From Corythucha ciliata (lineage: Eukaryota > Arthropoda > Insecta > Hemiptera > Tingidae), in the NCBI GenBank assembly GCA_038030265.1, contig CM075941.1:37696164-37760163 (forward strand): a DNA stretch of 64,000 nt, written 5' to 3'. A program made the translations under genes and the position numbers. Under the pieces are notes generated by a model that was given only the letters and a program-made list of their open reading frames with translations, was not told the DNA's origin and made no database searches. Numbering within the stretch: the stretch's first letter is position 1; each line of letters opens with the position of its first letter. Below are positions 47,407-60,184 of this stretch, piece after piece.

Positions 47407-47592
47407 CTAATTATCCTTCACTTCAAAGATGAAATTGGTTATCTCAGGCACTACGTAGATATCAAGGTAGCTGCTAATTGGACCAAAATCAGTTCTGTGG
47501 TGATATGATTTGCCCTCTTTCAATTTCATGCTCCAAGGAAGATAACTTGAAACTCTCCGGTGATTTTTTGTGTCGCACTCAAAGGAGAACAT
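47407..47592 (-). CDS. Possible small ORF or exon, unknown
   Basis: A 61-codon frame beginning MFSFECDTKNHRRVSSYLPW has balanced composition, unlike the array frames, and lies in non-repetitive DNA. An ATTAAA sequence lies downstream on the same strand near 47390. I recognise no family, and neither promoter nor splice sites decide the matter. It may be chance. Confidence 0.15.
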   Translation of the reverse strand: MFSFECDTKNHRRVSSYLPWSMKLKEGKSYHHRTDFGPISSYLDIYVVPEITNFIFEVKDN

Positions 47593-47599
47593 GATGATT

Positions 47600-49595
47600 T
47601 ATGCTAACAATTAAAGGCTTTTTGACAGAAAGAAGTCGACGTCATTTGAATTTTTTATTGACACTCAAACCCATTTTAAACATTCAACTCTCTTGATTTA
47701 TTAGTGCTTATAATGTAGTTTAGGTTCTGAACGTTTTCACAGTCTCAGAACCCTTTATTATCCTTTTGTGAAAAAAATAAAATAATATAGTAAAAAAGGC
47801 CGTAAAGCATTTCCTTCTTAGTTGAATTCACCGTCCGCTCCCCATTTCTCTTGAAGCCTTCCTCTCCGAGCAAGAGAGAGAGAAAGAGTGAAGGAGTGTG
47901 TGCAAGAAAAAAGAATGAGAGATTTATGCTCGCGCAATCGTGGTTTTTGAACAAAACCCTTTATTTTCTTTCCTTTCACGGCTCAATCGGTTTTTCGCCA
48001 TAAACAACCCCCCTCACCCTAACTCAATCGTTGTTCCTTAGAGAGCTAGTGAATCATGACGTCGTTTTCAAGCTTATGCGTGTAGTCTAGGGTAGAAGAG
48101 ACATATGTCGTTAAACATATGCATATACTGCGAAGCTGTTTAATAGTTAAGAGACCCGATGCACGTCTTCCCGGAACTAACGCGTATTTAAATAATACGA
48201 CTTGAGTCCTGAATATTCTCACCCTTTTCTTTTTTTTTTTAGAACGACACCCTTTCCCCTTAAAAGTGAAATAGCAGTAGCTCTAGTGAATAAAATTTGT
48301 GACGGCTGGCAAAAGGGGATCCAGGGACCAGACTAACTGGATTAAAATGATTTTTTTTCTGTTCTTTACTTTTTTTGCTCGGGAACATTTCAATTAATAA
48401 CGACAAGTTTTAACAATAAAAAGTTCTATTCAACTTGGTTCATTATTATGTGAATTTGTGGTTTTTATGTTCATTGTGCACATTTTATTGACCGTGAAAT
48501 TTTTTTTAGTGACGTTGTTTAATTGGTCAGCTATACGTTCAGTTAACAGAACCACTTTTTTTCATCTTTTTTCATGAATATGCCCGTTTAATACACCTTT
48601 ACCAACTTGTCAACTATTATGATGCTATTGTTGCGAGCTTTCTGAACTGAAGTCAATATTTCATTTTTTCTCTCTCTTCACTCTTTCTTTCTTTCTTTCT
48701 TTTATTCTTTCTTTCTATCTCCTGATTCTCTCTGATCTCTTTCAAACTGATGTACACGAAAACGTTATTTTGGTCAATTTTCTCCTCGTTATACTTTTAA
48801 ATTATGAAATGAAATTCTTAAAGATTACTACAGTACCTAGCTACTGCTGTTTATTTTAGCGCTTGGTATCAACGTGCAAAAAACACATTCAGTTGAAGTT
48901 GAAGTTTATGCACCATTGTAAGCAGGAGGCTTTTGAAGTAAACAACAATCCTGTTGATGGTTCAATCTATAACTGCGGTGCTTTAGCCTGTACTGAAACC
49001 TCTTAGCCTCGATATAAATTTTTACATTTCCATCCAAGTTCACACCTATTACCAACACAAAGCATGGGTTAGGGTGTCATAAACCTCCCTCTCAAAGTGA
49101 TAAGGGGTAAGCTTTTCCACGCTCGTGTTGCAACTTATGTTTGCTTGTTCGAATCCTCTTACACCACCCAAAGATCACATAAATCTAAAGGATTTAATCC
49201 TACGAATAAAATAGATTAAATTTTTTTCAATCGTATAAAAGTATTCTCCTTTGTTCACCCCCCTCCCACAACCATCGAACAACAATCGTTTCTTTTTGTG
49301 AAACTGGGGAGGTTTTTAAAAAAGACACCCTCAGTAATATTGTAGAATGGGTGTCGTAAAACGCGTAAAAACCTCGCTTTTGCTGGTACAATAGTGTCGT
49401 ATATTAGAAGAGTCTTACCGCGCAATTTATTAAAACGGCAACATATTGCTCTCACCCTCTTGAAACTATTTTTTCTCCGAAACCTCCTTCAGTAAAACAG
49501 CATTCATGGCTCCCCTTTCCGGATGACGAGATTTTTGGTTATTGTAAAAGCGAAATCGTCGTTCATTTTAGTCATTTTAAACCGTGGGTACTCAA
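47600..49595. other. 2-kb non-repetitive stretch
   Basis: CTTT microsatellite at about 48684-48717 and a GAGA tract near 47870. No gene recognised. Confidence 0.4.
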
Positions 49596-49599
49596 CTTT

Positions 49600-49690
49600 T
49601 ATATAGGGTTCAACTTTTAACTATATAGGGTTCTCAACTTCAACTGTAACTATGTAGGTATAAGGTTCTCAACTTTTATATACCACTGAT
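49600..49690 (+). repeat. Short tandem repeat
   Basis: Three to four imperfect units of about 30 bp around 'tcaacttttatatagggtt'. Different from the R families. Confidence 0.7.
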
Positions 49691-49854
49691 AATTTTGTGA
49701 TTATTTCCACAGAAATGTTTCAACTTCATATTTACGTGTATAAATTGAATTCCACTTGGGACGGGTACTGTGCACTTACAATTAGAACAAAGACTCGCAC
49801 GACTCGGGTTCGCTGAGGATGGCCTAATTAAGGCTGAAAACTAGTTTAGTGTAA

Positions 49855-50085
49855 TAAAAAACAGGAAAAAACTTGTGGGTGAGAATTTGACAAAAACAAG
49901 TCTTGGCCAAAATTAAAAAAAGGCGCTCATTCTCGGTTTATCATTTTTAACGGCTAAAGCTAAAATATTGAAAAAAAGGCTGGGAGAGTTGAGAAAAAGC
50001 ACTCATACGCACCTAAAACGAAGGGAAAACGTCAATGCGCGGCAAAAATTTGGAAACAGCACTCATCAACGGGCATGGACGTAGC
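49855..50085 (-). repeat. R3 units, reverse
   Basis: 'gagaaaaagcactcatacgc' and 'ggcaaaaatttggaaacagc' follow the reverse R3 pattern. The array ends at 'gacgtagccagggggc', a possible transposon tip. Confidence 0.6.
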
Positions 50086-50377
50086 CAGGGGGCAGCTGCC
50101 CACCCTTGATGAAAGCGACCCATTTTGATTTTTTTAAAACCAAAAATATCAATACTTTCCTTTGAAATCTCACCAATAACTACGCTTTTGGTGTTTATGT
50201 GACCCTAATTTGGTGGCCAAATCAGAACTTTATAGCGCCAACCGGATCCTCAGAAATTAACCAAGCGGCCAAAAACCGCAGGACATAATTACCCTGAGAT
50301 CGGATTTTTCGTCAAACGAACTCCAATTTGGTCCCATGAACCCTATCTTGTCTTATACATTCACGATCGCAATTTTT

Positions 50378-50630
50378 GTGATAAAATCGTCAGTTGAGGG
50401 GCCAAATGTTCAGTTTTGTGGTAAAATAACTAACGTTTTCGGGTAAAATCGTCAATTTTTAGTAAAGACTTAAGTTCTGGGGTAAAACCAAACGCGCAAA
50501 ATCCTTAATAAAATCCTTTTTTGAGATAGAATCACTACATAGGGTTTGTTTTAAAATCGTCAGTTCTTGAGGAAATCATCAGTTTTAGCGTCAAATCGTT
50601 TGTCAGTTTTGGGCGATTTTCAAAAAGATG
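50378..50630 (+). repeat. R6 short-period array
   Basis: Repeated 'gtaaaatcgtcagttttg'-like units of about 20 bp, for example 'gataaaatcgtcagttgagg' at 50380. They share 'tcgtcagtttt' with R1. Confidence 0.65.
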
Positions 50631-50846
50631 ATTTCACAGGTTATCGGTCGCTAGAAACACATTTTAGCTGTTTATTGGAGTGGGGGGGGGGGTTCATTTT
50701 TACACGTTTTTCAGCCCCTGCGCCAAAGCAAGACTTCAGGCTTTTGATCGAACCCTCAATGCTTGTATGTATTAGATGTATTTTCTGTTGGATTGCCACG
50801 CCACTCCGTAATATCACAGGTTGAAATGGCTCAGGCCCCTACACAG

Positions 50847-50866
50847 CAGTGGTTCTCAACCAAGCC
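50847..50866 (+). other. Isolated hAT-type left end
   Basis: CAGTGGTTCTCAACC is a terminal motif widely seen on animal hAT transposons. A matching right end with 8-bp duplication was not found nearby. Confidence 0.4.
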
Positions 50867-51163
50867 TATATTTTGGTCAAATCAGCGTAATGTCACGAAA
50901 GGACTGTCATATTCTCACTATGACGCACCCATTTTTGCCACTTGCGTTTTGACCACTTATAGGGGCAGTGGAAGAATATCCGGGTCCAATAAGGGCGAAA
51001 ATCAACCCTTCCTCTTGGATGAGTAACAGACCCAGTGCTATTCTCACTTCTTTCTCAAAAAGCCTCCATATAACCACAGTAAAGCTCCAATCGCAGCCTA
51101 ACTCCAAAACCACCAAGAAGGCCCCAAGACAGTACAGTGCACAATACACAGTACAATAAGGCC

Positions 51164-52835
51164 CAGTGCCAGCTACAGTGGGGTGGTGGTGGTGGGTGGT
51201 GGGCAGTGCATTTGGCGCCTCCGGGCGATTCTTTCACCAGCGCCCCCATGAAGTTATCTTCAGGAGCCGCGAATTAAGCCGGTTTTCTCCATTTTAATTG
51301 CGAATTAGCGTTTTTCGCACTCTTAGGCGTTTCTTCATTTCATCGGTGAATGGGGAACTTGCATGAATCTCAGATTGGGTAGAAAAGCATACCGGTGATT
51401 TGACCCGTGAACTGAAGGATAACAACGGAAGTTGCAACCCGATTGGTGCGTTTTAAGATTTTTAAAAAAGGTTCAAAGTTCTTCAGAAGGGGATGGATGG
51501 TGCGAGGGGAAATGACGTAAATACTTACTTGTGAAGCATTTGAGGGAACTCTAAAATTGTTTGTGTAAAAATAACATGAAAAATGTCCCCCCAATAAACT
51601 CGTCCAACCCCCTCTTCCCCGCATCATCCATTTCAATAAGTAAGTTTTTACGTAATCGAACCCCCACTCAAAATTTTTAAAAATTCCCTAAAAAGGCATC
51701 CTTGACTGATTTCAAAGTTTAATGTGAGCAATAGACTTGTGGAAGAGCCCTCTTTAAGCAACACCAACTTTTGAAAAATGTGCAAGTTCCCCATTGATCA
51801 TTTGCCTCCATTTTCCTTATTTTCCCCAATTTTACACACGAACTTGTGCTTTTTCCTAATTTCAACCACTAAGTTCCCTCCATAAACCTCAATTTGGCAT
51901 TTTCTCCATTTAGACCTCAGTGAATTAGCAAATGTCCTCAATTCAACTCTTTAATTAGCAATTTTTCTTGATTTTAGCTGTGAATTAGCGTCTTTACCTA
52001 ATTTTAGCTGCTAATTAGCGATTTTCTAAATTTGAGCTGTGAATGAGAGTGTTTTATCCAATTTTTCCAGCGAATTAACGTTTTTTCTTTATTTCATTCA
52101 CGAATTAGCGTTCTTCTACACTTTAGCGCATCTTTTCAGCTTTATCAGTGAATTAGTAACACCCCCCCCCAATTTTTGCCGTGAATTCGTATTTTTCGTT
52201 ATTTTAGCCGCTAAGAGAAATTTTTTCCAATTTTATCGGTGTACAGCACGTTTTCGTTATTTTAGCTGCGACTTGGCGATGTTTTTCCCTTTTAGCTCTG
52301 AATTAGCGCTTTTTCTCAGTTTGAGCCGCGAAATTGCCTTCAGAAGCCGAGAATTGGTGTTTTCGTAATTTTAACGACGAATTATACTGCTTTTCCAACA
52401 CTTTAACCGCGATTTTAGCGCTTTTTCTCAATTTTAGCCCCGAAGTCACGTTTTGCCCTGTGAATTAGCTAAGTACTACTTCTCTTAATTTTAGCCATTG
52501 TTGTAACTTTTATCCGTGAGTCAGAGATTTTTTAAACATTTCAGCCGTGAATTAGCCGTTTACTGACTCAATTTCAGCCACAAATTAGCGTTACTTCTCA
52601 ATTTCGGTCGGAAGTTTCATCGAAAAACCTCGAAACTCGAATTAGTGCTTTTCCCCAATTTTGGGAACACAGTTTTTCAGTTTAAGCCACGAATATTAAC
52701 CCTTTTCCCAAAATTTTAGCTGCTTATTACTTGCTTCAAGAACAGCACGTTGGGCGCCTTCTCAATTTTAGCCGCTCAAGAGTCTACAGTAACTGGGGAT
52801 CTAGGAGGCGCAAATTAGTACTTTTCGCTTGACTT
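51164..52835 (+). repeat. Leader plus R3 array, split by a MITE
   Basis: A GTGGTGGTGG-rich leader, then 'cagtgcatttggcgcctccg' at 51204 and 'caccagcgccccca', as at 3963 and 30669. R3 units start at about 51258, break at 51349-51796 (MITE) and continue to about 52830 ('gaattagcgttttttctcaa' style). The 109-codon frame at 52039-52368 is periodic array sequence. Confidence 0.85.
51349..51796 (-). mobile_element. About 447-bp MITE, copy 2, inside an R3 array
   Basis: Same ends and inner inverted pair as 25130-25576, in opposite orientation. R3 sequence lies on both sides, so the array predates this insertion. Confidence 0.87.
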
Positions 52836-52839
52836 TTGA

Positions 52840-55800
52840 ATGAAGTGGTTATTTGCGCAACGACGATCTCTTGACGAAAGAAACACTCCAATCTTAGCGT
52901 GATCTTTCCTAAATTTACGTCACAGAGTGTAAACGAAAGTACATATCTGTGACTGCTGAGAGTAGTTTATCTCATGGATTATAGTGCCAAAGTCACGCGT
53001 AAAGTGGCACTATGAGAAATTGATTAGCGAGTGAGCCTCTGGGGTTCTTTTTCATTGGGATGCTCCCCCCACTCATATTTCTAATATTTTATTATTCTTA
53101 TGTTTTTTTTTTCTCCCTCTTTATCTATCCACTTATTTATTCATTTTTAATTTTAATTTGTTAATTATTTATTTTACTTTTTTGGTTGTTTTATTTATAT
53201 TACTTCCTTTATTTATTGGTACGCCTAATCGCAAAATCAACATTTTTACCAACTATTCCAGAAACTCGGTTGTACCTATTTACAGAGTGCTGTATCTTTG
53301 AAATACACATTGGGAACGATTCTCCCCACCCTAAAAGTTGTAGGAAACCTATGAATAATTTAAAAAGCCCAAAAATTATAATAAAAAAATCAGGCCATTT
53401 TCAAAGTTCATAAAATGTACAGTAAACCCAAATTCAGGCAAGCCTCGCTCAAATGTATTTTGCACCCCCGACCACCCATCATGAACGCCCCAGCCATTTG
53501 TTTATTGTTTCGTTTGTTTGTTCAAACAACAAGTGACATTTTATTAAAAAACGAAGCAACCCTTTTGTGGATGAGATTGGCAAAAGAGTACTTTTGCTAC
53601 GAAATCCGCCAGACTTCACGTCAGATAGCTTGAATTGCCAGTAGCTAGATAGTAGATACGAACCCAGTCCCACTGGGTGGCGAAGCGCGTATTGTGTCCA
53701 CACCATGAATCAAGACGCGCTCTCCGTAAATTAGGGTTGGAGGGTTTTTTTAACTTTCTAAATTCATTCCTCCCAAAACCACACATTGACTGGAATAAAA
53801 GTACACTCTAAAAACGCAACTATGTATATCCAAAATTGGCCGTGAATACGTAGTTGTAAGGGTCTCTGTGGTACGGGTACTGCAGTAAGGGTTCTGAACA
53901 CGTTGACAGTTGCATCACTTCCATTGCCTCAAATCTTGTGTCAACCTTTTCATATTTTTTGTCGTTTGAATTCCGTAAAGAACGATTTGAGTTTATGAGA
54001 TCTTATCATTTCAGATGTCTGGATTAAAATGAATATAAGAAAATAAAACGCGTCGTCACGCTCCACAGATTTCATGTAAAGATTGACCCTCAACTCAAAC
54101 GCCCTCCACCCTTCCTCATAGGTCTTTTCATATCGTGTCAGCAGAAATTCCGTCCTAAGTCCTGTTTTGTCGCCGGATTTACACCCTAAACAAACATTTT
54201 GAGATCGAGTATTCCTTCACTCAGCCCCCTCTGTACACCGCCCAACCTTTATTGGTAGTGGACAACTCCGTGGATATACTCCTCTTTTTAAGGCTCCCTG
54301 CGTCGGGATTATGAATTAGCATTTGAAACGGTGTACACCCTCCTCCCTTCAACCGCTATCATGCCTCCCTCATATCTTATGTATAGTAAGATGTCATTAG
54401 ATTCTTCGAGCATCAAAAACTAACAAAACGATTGGGACAATATCGATAATGAAAACCTGTTGGGTTGATCGATCAACGTCACAGGGGGAAGTAATTAATG
54501 AAAAGAGAGAGGGTTGAGTAAGAGTGGACATAGGACACCTTGAACTTAGGCTATTAATCAAAATGAGGGACGGTTTCGTCACGCCAAAGCTTGTCCCAAC
54601 TAGTCTATGAGACAGAACAACCCTGTGTTGTATTCAAAAGGAAAGGGCTTCTTTTGTGAGTATACACTGGCTATCGAAAGTAGCCAAGTAGATGTAACAT
54701 GCCTTCTTCATTGTCATGCTTAATGTAGGCCTTCTTTTCCGAGCGATATTCAATATTATTTGAGATACTGTTGCCTTGTGGAGTCATTCACAGGGATGTA
54801 TGGAGGGACAAGTTCCAAAGCAGATCTATTAGCAAACCCCTCCTTTAAAGAAACACTGTGAATTAATGCGCTTTGCACTATAGAGAAACTTCGCGTGTGA
54901 TCGAACAAGCAATAAAAAAAAAAACAGAATGCAGAGCGACCATAAAGAAAGTCAATTCTTATAATAACCGCATCAAAAAAGTTGCCAGTGCTCTTCCGCG
55001 ACGTATTATAAGACAAGGGAAGAGAAGCGGGGTGACTAATTATAGGATTTCACTAGGAAAGAAGACGCCACCTAAGGAGGACCAACGCGGACAGTCGTCT
55101 CATCAATTTTCCCCTCACAGCGAACATTTGGACATATGCCACGATGAATTCCATCAAAAGTCACGAATATTTCAGAGGCTTTTGCCACCCATTAGTTTGA
55201 CCTGAAGAGTTCAACAAAATTATTGGGAAGATAATTTATTTTAATCAACGAAAACAACGTTTTTTATTGGCGCAAAAGTCATCGTTTTGAATCTCGTATG
55301 ACATCTAGGGCTCCCAGTTTTGAATAATCATGCAATTAGTTATTATCATGAAATTCGTTTTTTAACCCAATATAATCATCGTTGACAGTCGGTGAATTCA
55401 TAGAGATTCGTCATGATCTAGGAGAATCCAGATAGACCCGCCATTTGGCTAGGAAAATTATTTTTTATCGTAATAACTCATAATTACGAAATAATTGTTA
55501 TCACGGTCATTATATTCATGAGTTCGAATGTTAACATTGTTTGCTGTGTCTCTCCCGTATAGGCCTCGAATGCCTCCAACTTGAACAGAAGGGAACACAA
55601 AAATTATCTTTCGACATTGATTTGTAAACGGTATGGCATGTCAGAAGGCTATTAACGGGATGAAACACTTGGTGTTCTCTCTTTCTCTCTATCTTCTTCT
55701 CTCTTACTCCTTCGAGTCCTTTCGATATTCATGTGTCAAATGAAAACAATTTAACGGCTTCTAGATTACAGCAGTACTTTTTTGCTCCCCCACAATCCTT

Positions 55801-58535
55801 CCGCTTGTATTGTACATATGTTGCTTGTAGGGACAAGTCATTAACAGCTTGATGTCATTGGAACACGCACGACGGGTATAGAACTGACGCTCGCGAGCCA
55901 CTGTATTTTAGTGAGGTAGATGAGTGTTTTGTTCACAATCCGTTTTCCACTATATCCTGACAGCCAATGCATATCTCCGCCTGCTTCACCTGAGCGAGAG
56001 AGCAGATGCAAAGGTCTAATGAATAGCAGTTTTTGATTTATTTTTTTAAAGCCCCGATGAATAAACTGTTATTTTTAAATATCAAGCGAGATTTTTCAAT
56101 ACACATTTACTACAGTGATTGGAAAACAATTCAGCCCCGAAACAAGTCCTGTTTCATTCACACGAAAGAGAACAATAGAAGCCCCCATCCTGTTCAATAC
56201 GCTCAACACAATTAATAGCATGTTCTGTGTCCAAACATGTCCCTAGAGACAATCGCTTGATTTTTCGGGGTCGCGTGTCTGATGAGCACAATGAAAAGCT
56301 GGGATACAATTGTGAAAAATATAAAAAATAAAAAGGAGTGACAATGATGTGTCCGACTGAGACAGGCCGTTTGGCTGCGGGGGCCGCGTGAGGACCCCTG
56401 CGCTCCACTATACGGGAGAAGAAGGACCACCGACTGATGTAAATCCAAATCCACCTGGGCACTTCTCTTGCTCGGCTGTCCCGTTCTAGAAACGTTGCAT
56501 TGTCTTTCGATATTATTGCTCGATTCACGCGTCATTTTACTTTGTCTCCAAGCATTATTTCAGTTAGGGGATAGATTCATTGTTAATTTTTTTTTCTCTC
56601 TCTTCTACATTTTCCCCTCATTCAACCGCTACAATTATCGTAATGGAAAGACAACCAACTCACCTAAACATTTCCGTTGTTTTTCGATTCATGAAACAAT
56701 TTACAGGCTCCGAGAAGAAGAATCTGAGGTGTAATTTAAATTTCGTTCGTTTTTCCTCCTCGCATTCGTGTAAATAATCAAAACATCTCCATAAATAACA
56801 ATTTAAACGCCACCGAGTGACCTTTTAAAATCATTATGCCAATACTAAGAATACCATCTCATTCCGGTATTCAGGACCCTTTGGCGAGACATTCTTCGTT
56901 TAATTGTCGTAACTGTGAAGTGCCATCGTTCCATAAAGGCAATTTAAATTTCGTCCCCTGCCTTCTCGACGATTCCGCACCAATTTACCGAAATTTCATT
57001 TTTTTGTCTAAAAGTCTTACATCTGCTCCTGGTGGGAGGGAAAGGACTTTTACGCTTTAGGTCCAACACACTATTGTTCATTTAATTGCCGATTAAATTA
57101 TGAGTTAAATTGTCGCGTGTGTGAGTGTAACCATTATTTATTAAATTTTATGGCTTATCTTTACTACAGTTTTTTACTTTTTAATTTGCCGTGGTGGACA
57201 CGAAGAGGCATCGTCCTATGCATGCCCCGTTCCCCTCGCAAACATAACGGCAGATAATTATATTTTGACTTTTATTACATTTTTTTCAGCACTTATTTTA
57301 ACCAAATCATGTCTGTTTCCCCTAAACGAATGAAATTGTACGGTTTGGTTTCTTTTTAACGAAATTGTTTTCCTCTAGGCAATACCGCCAAGTTTAGTGA
57401 AAATTCCCCAGGAAAGAAAGAAGGAAAAAAGATTAAATAATTCGATTGCGGATCCTTTCAACAACTAATAAGAAACACTGGGGTTACTTTATAATAGACT
57501 TAAGAAAAATAAGGGAGGAGCAAATAGCGGTGGTGTGGCGGCACGCACAAGGGGCGCATTAATGTAGAGTGGAAATGGGTGGGGTGTGGGGGTAAAGGGC
57601 CTTTTGCCCTCTGGTAACATTCCGAATTCGGCGAATACCTGCTGTTTTAAAAGACGCGTGGACTTTCGAGGGTTGGGGCGGTGGGAAATGTTTAACAACA
57701 TTAAAAAGGAGGCTGACTGGGGGAGGCGGCACGAGGCATCAATTGTTCTCTTCAAGAGACAGTGAGCTAGAGCGCGAAAGGGAAAAGCATCAACAGTGCA
57801 GCTCTGTCGTTTCAAGCCAATTATTTAACATTCCCATTCGTTCTCAATCATTCTATCTCTCTCTTTTGTGACAGAGAGAGAGGGAGGCTTGTCGCATTGT
57901 TCTATCCACACACAGCTTTTGCACTATTTGTTTGGTTTATATTTGCAGTGGATGAGTGAGTCATCTCATAAAGCAGACTCTTCTTCGTGGTATCCTTTTT
58001 CACCCTCATTATATACGCATACATATTTACGCATTTATTCGTATTATTACGGGTCTTCAACCTATGGTACGCTGTGGCTTCTCATATGCGATCCTTCGAT
58101 GTCTCCTATACGATAATAGTCCTGAAGTTTTCGAGCTGACTTTGGCCAGTTTAAATCCCGAAATCAACAGTTTTTGACAGCATGGCCCAAACTGCTTGTT
58201 GTGACAGCTTCCAGTTTTAAGTAAAAAGTAGGTCTAAGCACAAAAGCCAATATGTGGAAAGGGGAAGTATAGTTGAGGCGTAGATCACCAGTCGAGGAGC
58301 AAGGTCAAAATGCACTAAAAGGACCCAAAAAGTAACTAATCATCACTGAAAGGTCATTAGCACGCAAAAAAGTGAATTTCACCACGGAACTCTGCCCACA
58401 GCTAAAATACAGAGGCGGAAGGGCAAGGGGAAGGCTGCCCACAAGGAGGGGAATGGGAGAGGTAGAGAACAATTCAAATGGAGAGGGGAGGGGGTAAAAA
58501 TAATGAAAAATAAATGCGAAGGCATGAATGTGTCG
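52840..58535. other. 5.7-kb non-repetitive stretch, no gene recognised
   Basis: The longest stretch without an array. Frames of 80-124 codons occur at 54756-55205, 56154-56535 and 57489-57815, but opposite strands overlap and I recognise no family. It would be the first place to map transcripts. Confidence 0.4.
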
Positions 58536-58539
58536 AAGG

Positions 58540-58795
58540 CTAGATGGGGACAATCTGCGAAATTTCACCCTTTTCAACGTTATTTTAACATATTTGGCAT
58601 GTAAAGTAATCAATATCACAGGTTTTGAACTTTCGAAATTGAAAATCAGAGGATTATTGCTCAATTTCATGGGTTTTAGTTACTCAAAAAGACCATTTCA
58701 CGGGATCGTCCCCCTAAAAAGCCAGTTTCGCGGGGTTGACCTATTGAAAAATCCAATTTCACGGTGTGACTCATTCAAAAAAGTATTACCACTGG
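58540..58795 (-). repeat. R4 array, reverse
   Basis: Units read on plus as 'aaaaagccagtttcgcgggg' plus 'ttgacctatt', about eight copies. The 125-codon frame starting at 58528 follows the array. Confidence 0.75.
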
Positions 58796-59099
58796 TTAGG
58801 CACTTTAGATTTGACGCTGACAGAACCAAATCCCTACCTCCACCTCGAATCAATGGACTGGTTGGTGGAGCGGCGCTTCCCCGGAATAAAATAAGAAAGG
58901 GTTGATGTTGAATACGCCTCTTAAAAATTCTCGTTTGCACCTTCCACAACAATGACAATAATTATAACAGCGAAAGTTCCTCTTATTTCTGGCAGACTTC
59001 CTTCGCAAAGGGAGAGGCTATGAGCGTGATAGAGCTCGGGATTGGGTATTAGTAGAATAAAGCTGTGTGCACACTTAAAAAGACGGTGAATCCCGCGAT

Positions 59100-60110
59100 A
59101 GTGCAAAATTTTGATGCAAAACCCACCAAATTGTGCTTTTAGAAATGAGTTGAAAATTGGGATCTTACTGAGCTAACACAGTGAGATTTTGGTTTTTAGG
59201 GGAACCAGAACCGCGAAATTATTTTGTCGATGAGCCAGCTCAGCGAAATTTTATTTTTGGGGAAGCCAGAACCATAAAATTGGCCCTTTGTGTGAGCCAT
59301 ACACCACGCCATTGCCACGACATTGTTTTTTCGGGCAACCGGTTTTGGCCCGCCGCAAATTGAGCCCATGCGTGGGTCACCCAAGCCCAAAAAACAGTTA
59401 AAAATGGATAGTCTTCTCCCTTCTTAGAAAAAGGGATAGTGGATAGTCTTTCAACTGTTTTTTGAGCTTGGGTGAACCACGCGTGGGCTCAATTTGCGGC
59501 GGGCTTTGCAATGGGAAAACCGAGCAAAGTTTCGTTTTATGAATGGAGCCTGTGACCCGTTGCATTGCTCTTCAAAATTGGAAAGCCCCCTCGAGGCCCC
59601 TCGGAAGATTTAATTTTAAGGATGTGATATCTGAGAGCAAACTCCACAAAATTCGTTTGTAACGTGCCATATCCGGAAATTTTGGTGTCAAAGAGCCGGC
59701 TTACCGTAATTGCTTGTTTTTAATCAGCCAAAACAATGAAATGGGGTTTCTGTAAGTTCCCAATCCGCAAAATTTGAACTTCGAAAGAACTCATCCCGCG
59801 GGATTGCTATCCTGAAGTTCCCCAAAGGTGCGAAATTACCTTTTTTAACCCCGTGAAATTGGACTTTTGAATAGGCCAACCCCGCAAAATTTGCTTTTCA
59901 TAAAGTCAATCCTACGAAATTGAACTATTTAATGTGCAGAACACACAAAATTGGGTTCAGTGAGTACAATGTCCAGAAAAATTGGGCTTTTAAAGGGCCG
60001 TACAATCGAAAATTGAATTTAGAGACGCACTCCTGCCAAATTGGCTTTTTGAGTGAGCAGAACCAGTGAAATGAGGTTTTGGGAGATCCAAAGCCACGAA
60101 ATTTGGGTTT
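59100..60110 (+). repeat. R4 array, forward
   Basis: About 30 units of roughly 30 bp, 'gcgaaattattttgtcgatg', 'agcgaaattttatttttggg' and 'cgaaatttgggtttgcatag'. Opposite in orientation to 58540-58795. Interrupted by the hairpin at 59348-59504. Confidence 0.82.
59348..59504. mobile_element. 157-bp near-perfect hairpin
   Basis: Left arm begins 'gcccgccgcaaattgagccc' and runs about 52 bp to 'acagtt'. The right arm mirrors it with only a few mismatches to 'gcggcgggc'. The 53-bp loop is itself partly inverted ('gatagtcttctccctt'/'aagggatagtggatagtc'). Probably a palindromic MITE inserted in R4. A structured RNA is an alternative. Confidence 0.85.
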
Positions 60111-60184
60111 GCATAGTGATTCACGTAGAGATCCGTACGAATTTTCTTGCACACGGTGTCCACATAATCAGCAGCTGTCTGCGA

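Noticed and set aside
49140..49165. TTCGAATCC as a tRNA T-arm
   Set aside because: No cloverleaf can be built upstream. Acceptor and anticodon stems are absent.
52039..52368. 109-codon phenylalanine/serine-rich frame as a membrane protein
   Set aside because: It is R3 array sequence translated in phase with the 30-bp unit.
56154..56535. Frames of 107 and 124 codons on the minus strand
   Set aside because: They overlap each other in different frames and show no recognisable domain. One contains a hydrophobic stretch from an AT-rich run.
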